Of a DNA stretch of 34,701 nt, positions 1 to 8,069 are shown in pieces. Source of the DNA: Lachnospiraceae bacterium (GTDB taxonomy: Bacteria; Bacillota; Clostridia; Lachnospirales; Lachnospiraceae); NCBI GenBank assembly GCA_022800815.1, contig JAAWRC010000034.1:1-34701 (forward strand), written 5' to 3'. The notes below the pieces were generated by a model, which saw only the letters and a list, made by a program, of their open reading frames with translations, was not told where the DNA came from and searched no databases. The translations under genes and the position numbers were made by a program. How positions within the stretch are numbered: position 1 is the stretch's first letter; the number at the start of each line of letters is the position of its first letter.

Positions 1-1
1 T

Positions 2-385
2 ACAAATGTTTTGATTTCTGGTGTGTTTTTTGGCGGATTTCCGAGAGAAATTCTTCGTGCTGTTGTTGGTCAGAAGATAACAGCCTGCGCTACGACAGAA
101 ATTATTAACGAATATGAAGAAATTGTGCAGGAAATGATTGACAGAAAACAAGGACATATCAATAGAGCGATTTTAAGCCCACTAATTAAAACTATGGAAA
201 TTATCGAACCTGTTACTCATGTCGAAATATGCCGTGATCCTGACGATAACAAATTCCTGGAATGCGCAAAAGATTCTTATGCTTTATATATTGTCAGTGG
301 AGATAAAGACCTGCTTGTGCTTGAAAAATATGAAAACATCCAAATCGTGACAGCAAAAGGCTTTTACGAAAAATATATGCTATAA
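2..385 (+). CDS. PIN-domain toxin, COG1569-like (5' end outside window)
   Basis: The reading frame is already open at base 2 and starts T-N-V-L-I-S-G-V-F-F, the usual beginning of a PIN-domain protein once the first catalytic Asp (in a D-T-N-V context) has been cut off by the window edge. Further expected acidic residues are present: E in EIINEYEEI, D in CRDPDDNKF and D in SGDKDLL. PIN proteins of this type are Mg-dependent ribonucleases acting as toxins of type II toxin-antitoxin pairs, with the antitoxin usually just upstream, here outside the window. Base composition is clearly more AT-rich than the genes after 1200, suggesting acquired DNA. The TTG at 11 is not a convincing start because homology continues upstream of it. 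The family call is good; toxicity and partner are inference. Confidence 0.8.
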   Translation, partial: TNVLISGVFFGGFPREILRAVVGQKITACATTEIINEYEEIVQEMIDRKQGHINRAILSPLIKTMEIIEPVTHVEICRDPDDNKFLECAKDSYALYIVSGDKDLLVLEKYENIQIVTAKGFYEKYML

Positions 386-470
386 CATAGTTGACTTTTA
401 GCATATATTGTTATATAATTCTTTTCCACACACTATATATTGTATTTATAAAATAAAAGGAGATGGACTA

Positions 471-916
471 ATGAGTAAACGAGTTTATATTAGCGCAGAC
501 TACTCACCAAATAACGGCGACCGTAATGTTGTTGACCTTCTTAACACATGGGGCACTGACAATCGGCATAAAGTGGACTTTGTAGACACAGCAAAAGTAG
601 TTTCTGGAAGTATTTCAAAAGACCCTGATTGTCGTCCTTGTGATTTAAAACAAGAATTTAACCAGCAAATAAATGTTTCTTCTGCTGTCATTTTTGTGAT
701 TGGAGATAAAACCGCTTCTCGCCAAGCAGGTAATAATTGTTCAAGAGCAACAAAAGACCAGATTGATTGTAGTTGTACTCCATATAAGCAAAATGCTAAT
801 GGTTCTAAGATTTGTAAAATAAGTCAAATTTTTCTTACGAATCTGCGGAAGATGTTGGTAATGTAAATTCATATTCTTATCTTTGTTGTGATTGTAGTGA
901 TCAAGCTTTTTTGTAA
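471..916 (+). pseudogene. TIR-like (possible defence-type) protein, frameshifted and truncated
   Basis: An ATG at 471 follows a good AAAGGAG site. The N-terminus SKRVYISADYS, followed by a DR..VV.LL..WG pattern, resembles TIR-like domain proteins found as orphan or defence genes. The frame runs cleanly to about residue 120 (SKICKISQIF) and then slips at the T-rich run near 826-833. The original frame stops at 866. The next frame continues with family-like sequence (SYESAEDVGNVNSYSYL) and stops at 916. Relatives, as I recall them, are around 200 residues, so the C-terminal part is also missing. It is best read as a dead gene. A sequencing error could explain the slip, but not the early end at 916. 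The exact TIR subfamily is uncertain. Confidence 0.6.
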
Positions 917-985
917 CACTTGTGTAACACCATTTTATCTTCAATAAAACGATAATCTACAATCGGAGAAAAGGAGGATATCATT

Positions 986-1108
986 ATGAACTTATCGTTA
1001 TTGGAATTAACGGAACGTTTAGTTCCCATCTCAGATTTCAGCCAGGGAAAGGCAGGAAAGATTTTAGAGAAACCAAAGAAAAAGCAGCCATACTGGAACG
1101 ACTGCTAA
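986..1108 (+). pseudogene. Phd/YefM-like antitoxin remnant
   Basis: A very strong ribosome binding site (AAAGGAGGATATCATT) precedes the ATG at 986. The 40-residue product starts MNLSLLELTERLVPISDFSQ followed by GKAGKI. The ERxVPISDFSQGKAGKI pattern is typical of the N-terminus of Phd/YefM-family antitoxins. After about residue 28 the sequence becomes unrelated (KPKKKQPYWNDC) and stops, so most of the DNA-binding and toxin-neutralising parts are missing. No toxin gene follows; the next gene is a leftward MATE pump. I read it as a remnant of a lost type II toxin-antitoxin pair. Confidence 0.5.
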
Positions 1109-1201
1109 AAAAACGAAAATATTCGTTTGCTAAGGCTTGCAGAGGGGCGGGCAAATGACAACACGGATTCCTTTGAAGCCTTCGTGGGTGGTCTTGATCT
1201 C
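1109..1201. other. Boundary between AT-rich island and GC-rich core
   Basis: There is no gene here. A small dyad, AAACGA-AAATAT-TCGTTT (about 1111-1128), lies just before the base composition rises to the level seen in the rest of the window. No transposase, integrase or clear attachment repeat is visible. Confidence 0.35.
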
Positions 1202-2548
1202 TCACTCTCTCGTCAGCTTTCTGACCCAATTTCCATAGTTGACCTCCAAAAAGGCGGGAACGCACTTGAAGAGCTGGTCGGCGTTCAGGCAGCAGACCAC
1301 CACCACCGGGGAGGCCTTCACCACGAAGGCCATGAAGAAGGACAGGGGCAGGACGATGCCCCAGATGCTGATTAAGTCCATCTTGACCACGAAGCCCGCA
1401 TGGCCACCGCCCCGGATGATGCCGTTGTTGGTGGGCATCTGGTAGGACATGCCCACGCACACCACGCTCAAGATAATCAGGAAGGTGTCGGCCATCTCCT
1501 TGGTTCCGGGCGACAGATCATAAAGGCTTAAGATCGGGATGCGGATGAAAAAGAGGAGGATGCCGGAGCAAATTCCGATCAACAGGAACATTTTTTGAAG
1601 TCTCTTCGCCTGCGCCTTCACTTCCCCCATGTCTCCGATGCCGACAGCCTTTCCGATCAGGACGGATGCCGTGGCGGCCGCCCCCACCGCCGTGGATTTC
1701 ACCATCAAAAACAGAGTGGAGGCCACGCTGTTTGCCGCGATGGCGGCCGCTGTCATGTGGCCCAGAATCACCGTCTGGAGGGCTGTATTTAAGCCCCACA
1801 GGCCCTGGACAAAAAACACCGGCGTGGTCACCCGAAAATAATCCTTGGAAAGCTGCCGGTCCATGTAAAAATAATCCCGGACCTTAAGACGCAGCCGCCG
1901 CTCCTTCCTCGCCACATAATAAATCAAAACGGCGCATTCCAAGACCCTGGCGGCCAGCGTGCCGATGGCGGCCCCGGCAACGCCCAGTTCCGGTGCGCCG
2001 AATCTTCCGTAAATCAGCACGTAATTGATGCCGCAGTTGACGAAAAACGCCATGACGGAGAGATACAGGGCGATTCTTACCACCTCCACACTGCGGAGGG
2101 AAGCCAATAGCAGCTGTGTCACGGCAAAAAACAGGTAGGTGAACCGAATCAGACGGATGTAGCGCACTCCCTCTTCAATAATCGGCATGTCCGTAGTGAA
2201 AAGGCCCACCGCCTGATAGGGGAAAACCGACACCAGAAGAAAGAGCAGCGCCGCCACCGAAAGTCCGGTCCACATGGCCGTGGCCATAATCCGCTTCATG
2301 GGTTCCGTCTGCTTTTTTCCCCAATACTGGCTGCAAAACATCACCGCACCCTCTCCCAGGGCCATTGTCATCTGCTGAAAGACAAACTGAATCTGGTTGA
2401 CGGCGGCCACCCCCGAAAGGGAGGTTTCACTGTAAGCGCCAAGCATCATATTGTCCGCCAGATTGACACTCAAGGTGATCACATTCTGAAGCACCAGAGC
2501 GATGTAGATGGAAAAAAAGTTTTTATAAAAGCCTGTTCTCTGTTCCAT
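1202..2548 (-). CDS. MATE family efflux transporter
   Basis: This 448-residue polytopic membrane protein begins MEQRTGFYKNFFSIYIALVLQ, followed by NVITLSVNLADNMMLG, the first-helix pattern of MATE pumps (NorM/DinF superfamily). It has about twelve hydrophobic segments in two related halves; the second half opens near PVFFVQGLWGLNTALQTVILG. MATE proteins export cationic drugs or metabolites by Na+ or H+ antiport in the cytoplasmic membrane. Length is normal for the family. The start is supported by AAGGAG nine bases before the ATG. It lies 73 bases downstream of a second MATE gene on the same strand, so the two may be co-transcribed. The two proteins are not close copies, so this is not a recent duplication. 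Substrate unknown. Confidence 0.93.
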   Translation of the reverse strand: MEQRTGFYKNFFSIYIALVLQNVITLSVNLADNMMLGAYSETSLSGVAAVNQIQFVFQQMTMALGEGAVMFCSQYWGKKQTEPMKRIMATAMWTGLSVAALLFLLVSVFPYQAVGLFTTDMPIIEEGVRYIRLIRFTYLFFAVTQLLLASLRSVEVVRIALYLSVMAFFVNCGINYVLIYGRFGAPELGVAGAAIGTLAARVLECAVLIYYVARKERRLRLKVRDYFYMDRQLSKDYFRVTTPVFFVQGLWGLNTALQTVILGHMTAAAIAANSVASTLFLMVKSTAVGAAATASVLIGKAVGIGDMGEVKAQAKRLQKMFLLIGICSGILLFFIRIPILSLYDLSPGTKEMADTFLIILSVVCVGMSYQMPTNNGIIRGGGHAGFVVKMDLISIWGIVLPLSFFMAFVVKASPVVVVCCLNADQLFKCVPAFLEVNYGNWVRKLTRE

Positions 2549-2621
2549 GTCAGGACACTCCTTCTCCCTTTTTCTTCTGTTCTCCTATAGCAACGTCTAT
2601 TCTCCTCTTATATTCTTTTCG

Positions 2622-3977
2622 TCAATCCTTTTGTGCCAGCTTCCCCGCTGTCCGTCTAATGGTCAGGCAATAGACGGGCAGCAGATACAAACAGGCAGAT
2701 ACCCAGGCCGTCTGATCCGCAAAGCAGATCGCCGTAAAGCCGAAGGCTCCCACAAAACAAAGGCTCACCGTACTCCTTGCGATCATTTCCACCACTCCGG
2801 AAAATATGGCCCGGCCCGCATAGCCCAGCCCCTGGATACTCAGCCGAAGAACGTTGAGGATTCCCAGGCTCCAGAAAAAATATCCCAAACAGCGCAGATA
2901 TTTGGCCGCCGCATCCAGAACCTCTGCTGCTTCTCCGCCCACAAACAGCATGGAGAGCATTCTTCCTCCAAAGATCAAAATAAGGCCTGCAAGAATTCCA
3001 TAGGAAACGGCAATCACCAGCCCCTCCCTGACCCCCTGGCGGATCCGGTCCAGTCTTCCGGCTCCCAGGTTCTGTCCGCAGAAGACGGACACCGAGGAAG
3101 CAATGGCGTCAAAGGGACACATGGTAAACTGCTTGATCTTGAGGGCCGCCGTGAAGCCGGAGACATACACACTCCCCAGACCGTTGTTGGCCGACTGCAT
3201 GACCATGCTTCCGATGGCCGTGATGGAAAACTGGAGTCCCATGGGGAGCCCCATGGAGAGAAGCTCCTTAGAGACATCCCCCTCCAGACGGCAGTTCTCT
3301 CTGCCGGGGTGAAGGAGCGAGACCTTCTTATAAATAAAGAAGAGGCAGAGAAGCCCGCTGACCGCCTGGGAGGTAACGGTGGCAATGGCCGCACCCGCAC
3401 AGCCCCAGCCAAAGCCAACGATACAGAGCAGATCCAGGACAACATTTAAACCCGCCGAGACCACCAGAAAGACAAAGGGCGTCCGGCTGTCTCCCACCGC
3501 CCGCAAAATGCTGGCCAACAGATTGTAAAGAAGGGTAAAGGGAAGTCCCAGGAAAATCACCAACAGATAGCGGTAAGCATTCCCGTAAAGCTCCTCCGAA
3601 ACGGAAAGAATCCGGAGAATCCAGGGACATAAGAACACGCAGAGCGCCGTCAGAACCACCGCCACCATCCCCGTCAGGGCCGCGCCGCTGAATATGTAAT
3701 GCTTCATCCGATCCAGTCGTCCCGCTCCAAAGCCCTTCGCCACCGGAATGCCAAAGCCGGTACAACAGCCAATACAAAATCCCAGCACCATAAACTGAAC
3801 GCTGCTGGTGGAACCAACGCTGGCCAGGGCATCCGCCCCCAATACCCGCCCCACGATGGCCGCATCAATAATATTGTAGGTTTGCTGCAGCAGATTTCCC
3901 ACCAGCAGCGGGAGGGCGAACTGAAGGATCAGTCGAAACGGCCTTCCCTCCGTCATACTTTTTGCCAAAACCGTCAT
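2622..3977 (-). CDS. MATE family efflux transporter
   Basis: This 451-residue MATE protein has the motif-rich N-terminus FALPLLVGNLLQQTYNIID and then AAIVGRVLGADALASVG, characteristic of the DinF/NorM superfamily. About twelve hydrophobic helices follow, and a second-half repeat starts near GLPMGLQFSITAIGSMVMQ. It is expected in the cytoplasmic membrane as a cation-coupled drug or metabolite exporter. The start is debatable. The only ribosome binding site, GAAGGAG, abuts the ATG at 3977 with no spacer, but is nine bases from the in-frame TTG at 3968. Translation may therefore begin at 3968, three codons later. A consensus promoter lies at 4022-4050. Substrate unknown. Confidence 0.93.
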   Translation of the reverse strand: MTVLAKSMTEGRPFRLILQFALPLLVGNLLQQTYNIIDAAIVGRVLGADALASVGSTSSVQFMVLGFCIGCCTGFGIPVAKGFGAGRLDRMKHYIFSGAALTGMVAVVLTALCVFLCPWILRILSVSEELYGNAYRYLLVIFLGLPFTLLYNLLASILRAVGDSRTPFVFLVVSAGLNVVLDLLCIVGFGWGCAGAAIATVTSQAVSGLLCLFFIYKKVSLLHPGRENCRLEGDVSKELLSMGLPMGLQFSITAIGSMVMQSANNGLGSVYVSGFTAALKIKQFTMCPFDAIASSVSVFCGQNLGAGRLDRIRQGVREGLVIAVSYGILAGLILIFGGRMLSMLFVGGEAAEVLDAAAKYLRCLGYFFWSLGILNVLRLSIQGLGYAGRAIFSGVVEMIARSTVSLCFVGAFGFTAICFADQTAWVSACLYLLPVYCLTIRRTAGKLAQKD

Positions 3978-4021
3978 CTCCTTCGTTAAAATTCAAAAAG
4001 CATCTGATTGTTGCGTCCCTC

Positions 4022-4050
4022 ATTATAGATACTTTTCATCCTCCTGTCAA
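4022..4050 (-). promoter_or_regulatory. sigma-A-type promoter of the MATE pair
   Basis: Read on the minus strand: TTGACA (4045-4050), 17-base spacer, TATAAT (4022-4027). Both hexamers match the consensus fully. It points to the MATE gene starting at 3977. Confidence 0.75.
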
Positions 4051-4099
4051 TAAGAGAATACGGCAATCCCCGGCCGCCTTCCGGGAGACCCTTCCCTCC

Positions 4100-4128
4100 T
4101 TGCAAACTGGTCCCCCACATGGTATAAT
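4100..4128 (+). promoter_or_regulatory. sigma-A-type promoter of the MBL-fold hydrolase
   Basis: TTGCAA (4100-4105), 17-base spacer, TATAAT (4123-4128), about 34 bases before the start codon at 4162. It is divergent from the MATE promoter, 50 bases away. Confidence 0.7.
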
Positions 4129-4161
4129 GCCGACAGAAATCCACGTTGGGAGGAAGAATCC

Positions 4162-4965
4162 ATGGAAGAACTTTACGTGTTCGGCACGGGGAACGCCCAG
4201 GCCACCCGCTGTTACAATACCTGCTTCGCCATTCGGGACGGAGAGGAATATTTTCTCGTGGATGCGGGGGGCGGCAACGGCATCCTCACGGTCCTGGAGG
4301 ACATGGAGGTGCCTCTGACCCGGATCCACCATATTTTCGTCACCCACGAGCACAACGACCACGTTCTCGGCATGGTCTGGATGATCCGGATGATCGCCAC
4401 GGCCATCTTAAAGGGAAGCTACGAGGGAAATCTGAACGTTTACTGCCATGCGGGGCTGGTGGACACCATCCGGACCCTGTGCGCCCTGACGATCCAGAAA
4501 AAATTCTGCAACTGCATCGGGGATCGGATCCTCCTGCTCCCGGTTGAGGACGGGGAGACCAGACACATCCTCGATTATGACGTGACCTTCTTTGACATCC
4601 TGTCCACCAAGGCGAAACAATTCGGCTTCACCACCGTCCTGAAAAACGGGAGGAAGCTGACCTGTGCCGGCGACGAGCCCTACAATCCCGGCTGCGAGCG
4701 CCATGTGGCCGGAAGCGACTGGCTGCTCCACGAAGCCTTCTGCCTCTACGGCGACCGGGAACGGTTCAGGCCCTACGAAAAGCATCACAGCACAGTGAAG
4801 GACGCCTGCGAGCTGGCCGAACGCCTCCGGATCCCCAACCTGGTCCTCTGGCACACCGAGGACAAGGACCTCGGCCATCGGAAGGAACGCTACCTCGCCG
4901 AGGGAAGGCTCCACTATTCCGGAAACCTTTACGTTCCGAACGACGGGGAACGGCTGGCCCTGTAG
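4162..4965 (+). CDS. MBL-fold metallo-hydrolase (RNase Z-like)
   Basis: This 267-residue protein has the metallo-beta-lactamase metal motif THEHNDH at residues 61-67 (H62, H64, D66, H67), a preceding FLVDAGGGNG strand-loop, a later Asp in CAGDEPYN and a His pair in EKHHSTV. Together these can bind the two zinc ions of the fold. Overall layout is closest to RNase Z/ElaC-like hydrolases. It lacks an obvious long exosite arm, so it need not process tRNA. It is probably cytoplasmic, as no signal peptide is seen. GGGAGG precedes the ATG. It stands alone between divergent MATE genes and aroC, which has its own promoter. Substrate unknown; phosphodiester or thioester hydrolysis are both possible. 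Confidence 0.85.
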   Translation: MEELYVFGTGNAQATRCYNTCFAIRDGEEYFLVDAGGGNGILTVLEDMEVPLTRIHHIFVTHEHNDHVLGMVWMIRMIATAILKGSYEGNLNVYCHAGLVDTIRTLCALTIQKKFCNCIGDRILLLPVEDGETRHILDYDVTFFDILSTKAKQFGFTTVLKNGRKLTCAGDEPYNPGCERHVAGSDWLLHEAFCLYGDRERFRPYEKHHSTVKDACELAERLRIPNLVLWHTEDKDLGHRKERYLAEGRLHYSGNLYVPNDGERLAL

Positions 4966-5004
4966 GCCGCCACTCCTCTTTCATGAAGAAAACGTAAAAA
5001 TCCA

Positions 5005-5033
5005 TTGTCCTCTTCTCTCCCATGGTCTATAAT
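5005..5033 (+). promoter_or_regulatory. aroC promoter
   Basis: TTGTCC (5005-5010), 17-base spacer, TATAAT (5028-5033), about 34 bases upstream of the aroC ATG at 5067. Confidence 0.65.
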
Positions 5034-5039
5034 GACCAT
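5022..5039. promoter_or_regulatory. Dyad centred on the aroC -10 box (possible operator)
   Basis: The sequence ATGGTC-TATAAT-GACCAT has perfect 6-bp inverted arms that enclose the -10 hexamer exactly. A repressor bound here would block RNA polymerase. That this is an operator is inference from position and symmetry only. Confidence 0.35.
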
Positions 5040-5066
5040 AGAAATTGTTTTGGATCGGAGGTACAC

Positions 5067-6212
5067 ATGCCAGGTTCAACATACGGAAAACTGTTCACCT
5101 TCACCACCTGGGGCGAGTCCCACGGAAAGGCGCTGGGCGTCGTCGTGGACGGCTGTCCCGCCGGACTCCCCCTCTGCGAGGAGGACGTCCAGGCGTTTTT
5201 AGACCGGAGAAAGCCCGGCCAGAGCCGCTATGCCACGAAACGGGCCGAGGACGACGCAGTGGAGATCCTCTCCGGTGTCTTTGACGGTTTCACCACCGGC
5301 ACCCCCATTTCCATGGTGGTTTTCAACAAGGACCAGCGTTCCAGGGATTATTCGGAGATCGCTTCCTGTTACAGGCCCGGCCACGCCGACTACGGCTTTG
5401 ACGTAAAATACGGCTTTCGGGATTACCGGGGCGGAGGACGCTCCTCCGGCAGGGAGACCATCGGGCGGGTGGCGGCGGGCGCCGTCGCCATGAAGATCCT
5501 GGCCGCCCTGGGCATCGAGGTTCACGCCTATGCGGAGGAGATCGGCGGGATCCGCTGCGAGACTGTGGATCTCTCCCTCTGCGGCGAAAATCCCTTTTAC
5601 ATGCCGGACCCCGCAGCCGCCGAGCGGGTCCGGGAAGCGGCCGAGAAGCGGATGGCCGAACAGGATTCCATGGGTGGCATCATCGCCTGCCAGGTCAAGA
5701 ACATGCCCGCCGGCATCGGGGAGCCCGTCTTTGAAAAGCTGGACGCCAACCTTTCCAGGGCGCTGTTCTCCATCGGCGCCGTCAAGGGCGTGGAAATCGG
5801 CGACGGCTTCGCCGCAGCGAGAAGCTCCGGAGGGAGGAACAACGACCCCTTCCTCCCTCCGGACAGAGAGGGCGGTCCCCTGAAAAAGGCCTCCAACCAT
5901 GCGGGCGGCATCCTGGGAGGCTTAAGCGACGGCTCCGACATCCTGATTCGGGCCGCCGTGAAACCGACGCCCTCCATCGCAAAGGAACAAAAAACCGTCA
6001 CCCGAGAGGGTCGTCCGATCACCATCTCCATCAAGGGACGCCACGATCCCATGATCGTTCCCCGGGCCGTGGTGGTGGTGGAGGCCATGACGGCAGTCAC
6101 CCTGGTAGACATGCTGTTTGTCGGCATGACGGCCCGGATGGAGTCGGTCTGCCGCTTCTTCGGCCGTGACCGGGCCGTCCCCGGCCGGGCGGAAGAATCC
6201 GGAAAACCGTAA
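5067..6212 (+). CDS. aroC: Chorismate synthase
   Basis: The product is 381 residues. It converts 5-enolpyruvylshikimate-3-phosphate to chorismate (EC 4.2.3.5), the last common step of aromatic amino acid biosynthesis, using reduced FMN in the cytoplasm. Family signatures are present: TWGESHGKALGVVVDG near residues 12-27, RPGHADYGFDVKYG, then FRDYRGGGRSSGRETIGRVA (the main chorismate synthase signature), QDSMGG, and a C-terminal RHDPMIVPRA block. Length is normal. The start at 5067 is preferred to the in-frame ATG at 5022 because GGATCGGAGG lies seven bases before it and family N-termini begin just before STYGKLFT. No other shikimate gene is adjacent in this window. No FMN reductase is fused. 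Confidence 0.98.
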   Translation: MPGSTYGKLFTFTTWGESHGKALGVVVDGCPAGLPLCEEDVQAFLDRRKPGQSRYATKRAEDDAVEILSGVFDGFTTGTPISMVVFNKDQRSRDYSEIASCYRPGHADYGFDVKYGFRDYRGGGRSSGRETIGRVAAGAVAMKILAALGIEVHAYAEEIGGIRCETVDLSLCGENPFYMPDPAAAERVREAAEKRMAEQDSMGGIIACQVKNMPAGIGEPVFEKLDANLSRALFSIGAVKGVEIGDGFAAARSSGGRNNDPFLPPDREGGPLKKASNHAGGILGGLSDGSDILIRAAVKPTPSIAKEQKTVTREGRPITISIKGRHDPMIVPRAVVVVEAMTAVTLVDMLFVGMTARMESVCRFFGRDRAVPGRAEESGKP

Positions 6213-6307
6213 TCGACGTGGCCGTGCCTGTAACAGAAAACCGGTCGGACACCGGATCATTTCCACATCAGTTGGCACCACGCCACAGACAAGGAGGTAT
6301 TTCTTTC

Positions 6308-6946
6308 ATGTACAACATTCTCTGCTTCGGAGATTCCAACACCTGGGGCTACGCCCCCATGGAAAACCGCCGCTTTACGGAAACGGAACGGTGGCCCGGA
6401 CTCATGGCCGCCGCCCTGGGGGACGAATTCCACGTGCTCGAGGAAGGCCTCAACGGACGCACCACCGCCTTCACCGATTATCTGGAACCCTACCGGAACG
6501 GTCTTGATACCGTGGCCCCCTGCATCTTAAGCCATGCGCCTTTGGACTTCGTCATCATCATGCTGGGCACCAACGACACCAAGCCCCGCTTCTGCGTCTC
6601 CTCCGGGGAGATCACCGAGGGCATGTCCAACCTGATCCGAAAGCTCCGCTTCTACTATCCGGTGGACAAGTATCCCATGCCCCCCATCCTGCTGGCGGCC
6701 CCCGGTCCCCTGGACCCCGCCAGGGAGGAGTACTGCTTCGACGCCTCCTCCGCCAGGAAGATCGAGGAGCTTCCTCCCCGGTACGAGGCCCTTGCGAGGG
6801 AGCTTAACTGCATGTACTTTAACGCCCAGACCGTTCTCACGAAGGACGACCTGGTAAAGGACGGCATCCACCTGAAAATCGAGGGACACGCAAAGCTGGC
6901 ACGAGCTTTCACGGGAATTGTGAGAGGATATTTCAGAAAATCCTGA
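6308..6946 (+). CDS. SGNH/GDSL hydrolase (arylesterase-like)
   Basis: This 212-residue protein carries the SGNH blocks in order. Block I is CFGDSNTWG near residues 5-13, with the nucleophilic Ser. A Gly is in EEGLNGRTT (block II), block III is IMLGTNDTK with Asn, and block V is KDGIHLKIEGH with the Asp-x-x-His pair. Such enzymes hydrolyse esters or act as acyltransferases; substrate cannot be read from sequence. It has no signal peptide, so it is likely cytoplasmic. AAGGAGG upstream supports the ATG at 6308 rather than 6218. The gene starts 95 bases after aroC on the same strand and could be read from the aroC promoter. It is convergent with a PfkB-type kinase. Confidence 0.9.
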   Translation: MYNILCFGDSNTWGYAPMENRRFTETERWPGLMAAALGDEFHVLEEGLNGRTTAFTDYLEPYRNGLDTVAPCILSHAPLDFVIIMLGTNDTKPRFCVSSGEITEGMSNLIRKLRFYYPVDKYPMPPILLAAPGPLDPAREEYCFDASSARKIEELPPRYEALARELNCMYFNAQTVLTKDDLVKDGIHLKIEGHAKLARAFTGIVRGYFRKS

Positions 6947-6954
6947 AAACGGAC

Positions 6955-7015
6955 GGCGCAGGGCCCTTCCCGCACAGACGAGTCTGTCTTGCCTGTGCGG
7001 GAAGGGCCCTGCGCC
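6955..7015. terminator. 23-bp perfect hairpin between convergent genes
   Basis: Arms 6955-6977 and 6993-7015 are perfect reverse complements over 23 bp (GGCGCAGGGCCCTTCCC...), with a 15-base loop. It lies between the SGNH gene (rightward) and the PfkB gene (leftward), so it probably stops transcription from both sides. There is no U-run on either strand, so it is not a textbook Rho-independent terminator; it may instead act as a 3' stabiliser. Confidence 0.6.
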
Positions 7016-7028
7016 CATGATAGAGATT

Positions 7029-8036
7029 TTATTTCACCCCGTAGGCCTCATACAGCTTCCTCGTCTCCGAGACGGAGCGGAGGCCGCCGATGGCATCGCC
7101 GGCGGAGAGGTTGGCGGCGGCGGTGGCCGCTCCCATACGGAGGGCCTCCCTCACGGAGAGCTCTTTATAAATCGAATAAAGAACCCCGGCGCAGAAAGCG
7201 TCCCCCGCCCCCACGGCTCCCACGACGTACCCCTCCGGAAGCTTTAAGGACGGTTCCTCAAAATACGTTCCTTCCTCGTCCACGGCGCATCCAAGCTCCG
7301 GTGCGTGGATCACCACCCATTTCGCCACGCCGGACTCCTTTAGTTTCCTGCAGATCTCCGGAAGTCGTTCTCTTTCCAGCTTCCCATTCGCATCCCTCGG
7401 GTCGACCCCGGCGAGCATGCCGCCCTCGATCTCGTTCACGATCAGGTAGTCCGTATATTTTAAGGAGGGAAGCACCAACTGCTTCATCCGCTCCGCACCC
7501 CTGGTGCTGGCCACGTCCATGGCCGTCAGGATTCCCCTCTCCTTCACGTCATGAAGAAACCTGGCCATTATCGTGCCATACTCCCCGTCAGCCCGGTCCA
7601 TGCTGTCAAGAAGGGCCCCGTAGCCCAAAAGCATGAGCCGCACGTCCAGCCGGTCAAGGTCCACATGCTCCGGCGCAAACAGACGACAGGTCCCCCTGTC
7701 ATGGAAAAAGGTCCTCTCCCCCGTGCTCTCTATGGTCATCACGTCGGAAAAGGAGGTGGCCGCCAGGGGGGTTCTCTGAATCCCCGCCGCATCGATCCCG
7801 TATCCGGAAAGCTGTTCAATCACAAATGTGCCATTGTCGTCGTCCCCCACCAGCCCCAGGCTCTTCACCGGGATGGAGGGGTCGAGAAGCTTCACCCCGC
7901 AGGCCGTATTGGCCGCACAGCCGCCAATCCCGCGGCTGATTCCGCTGATATCCGCGATCATCCCCTTTTCCGGATATCCGTCGATCATTTTAATGGTGTC
8001 TACCACCAGGGTCCCCGCAACTGCAACTCCGTCCAT
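7029..8036 (-). CDS. PfkB family carbohydrate kinase
   Basis: This is a 335-residue ribokinase-fold kinase. The N-terminal GTLVVDTIKMIDGYPEKG and GGCAANTACGV segments form the substrate side. The C-terminal signature GAVGAGDAFCAGVLYS contains the catalytic Asp and the anion hole (GAGDAF). Members phosphorylate sugars or nucleosides with ATP in the cytoplasm. The substrate is not predictable, but the 'PEKG...GGCAAN' arrangement fits sugar kinases of the fructokinase/ribokinase group. GAGGAGG precedes the ATG. It starts 33 bases after the end of rho on the same strand and has no visible promoter of its own, so it is likely co-transcribed with rho. Confidence 0.9.
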   Translation of the reverse strand: MDGVAVAGTLVVDTIKMIDGYPEKGMIADISGISRGIGGCAANTACGVKLLDPSIPVKSLGLVGDDDNGTFVIEQLSGYGIDAAGIQRTPLAATSFSDVMTIESTGERTFFHDRGTCRLFAPEHVDLDRLDVRLMLLGYGALLDSMDRADGEYGTIMARFLHDVKERGILTAMDVASTRGAERMKQLVLPSLKYTDYLIVNEIEGGMLAGVDPRDANGKLERERLPEICRKLKESGVAKWVVIHAPELGCAVDEEGTYFEEPSLKLPEGYVVGAVGAGDAFCAGVLYSIYKELSVREALRMGAATAAANLSAGDAIGGLRSVSETRKLYEAYGVK

Positions 8037-8069
8037 AAAAATACCCTCCTCGTAAAAAAACTCTCCGCC

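Noticed and set aside
500-691. Minus-strand frame opposite the TIR-like gene
   Set aside because: The plus strand has a strong ribosome site and family-like sequence; the minus frame has neither.
2547-3449. Open frame opposite the second MATE gene (300 codons)
   Set aside because: Composition is Gln/His/Lys-rich and unlike a protein family; the MATE reading is clear.
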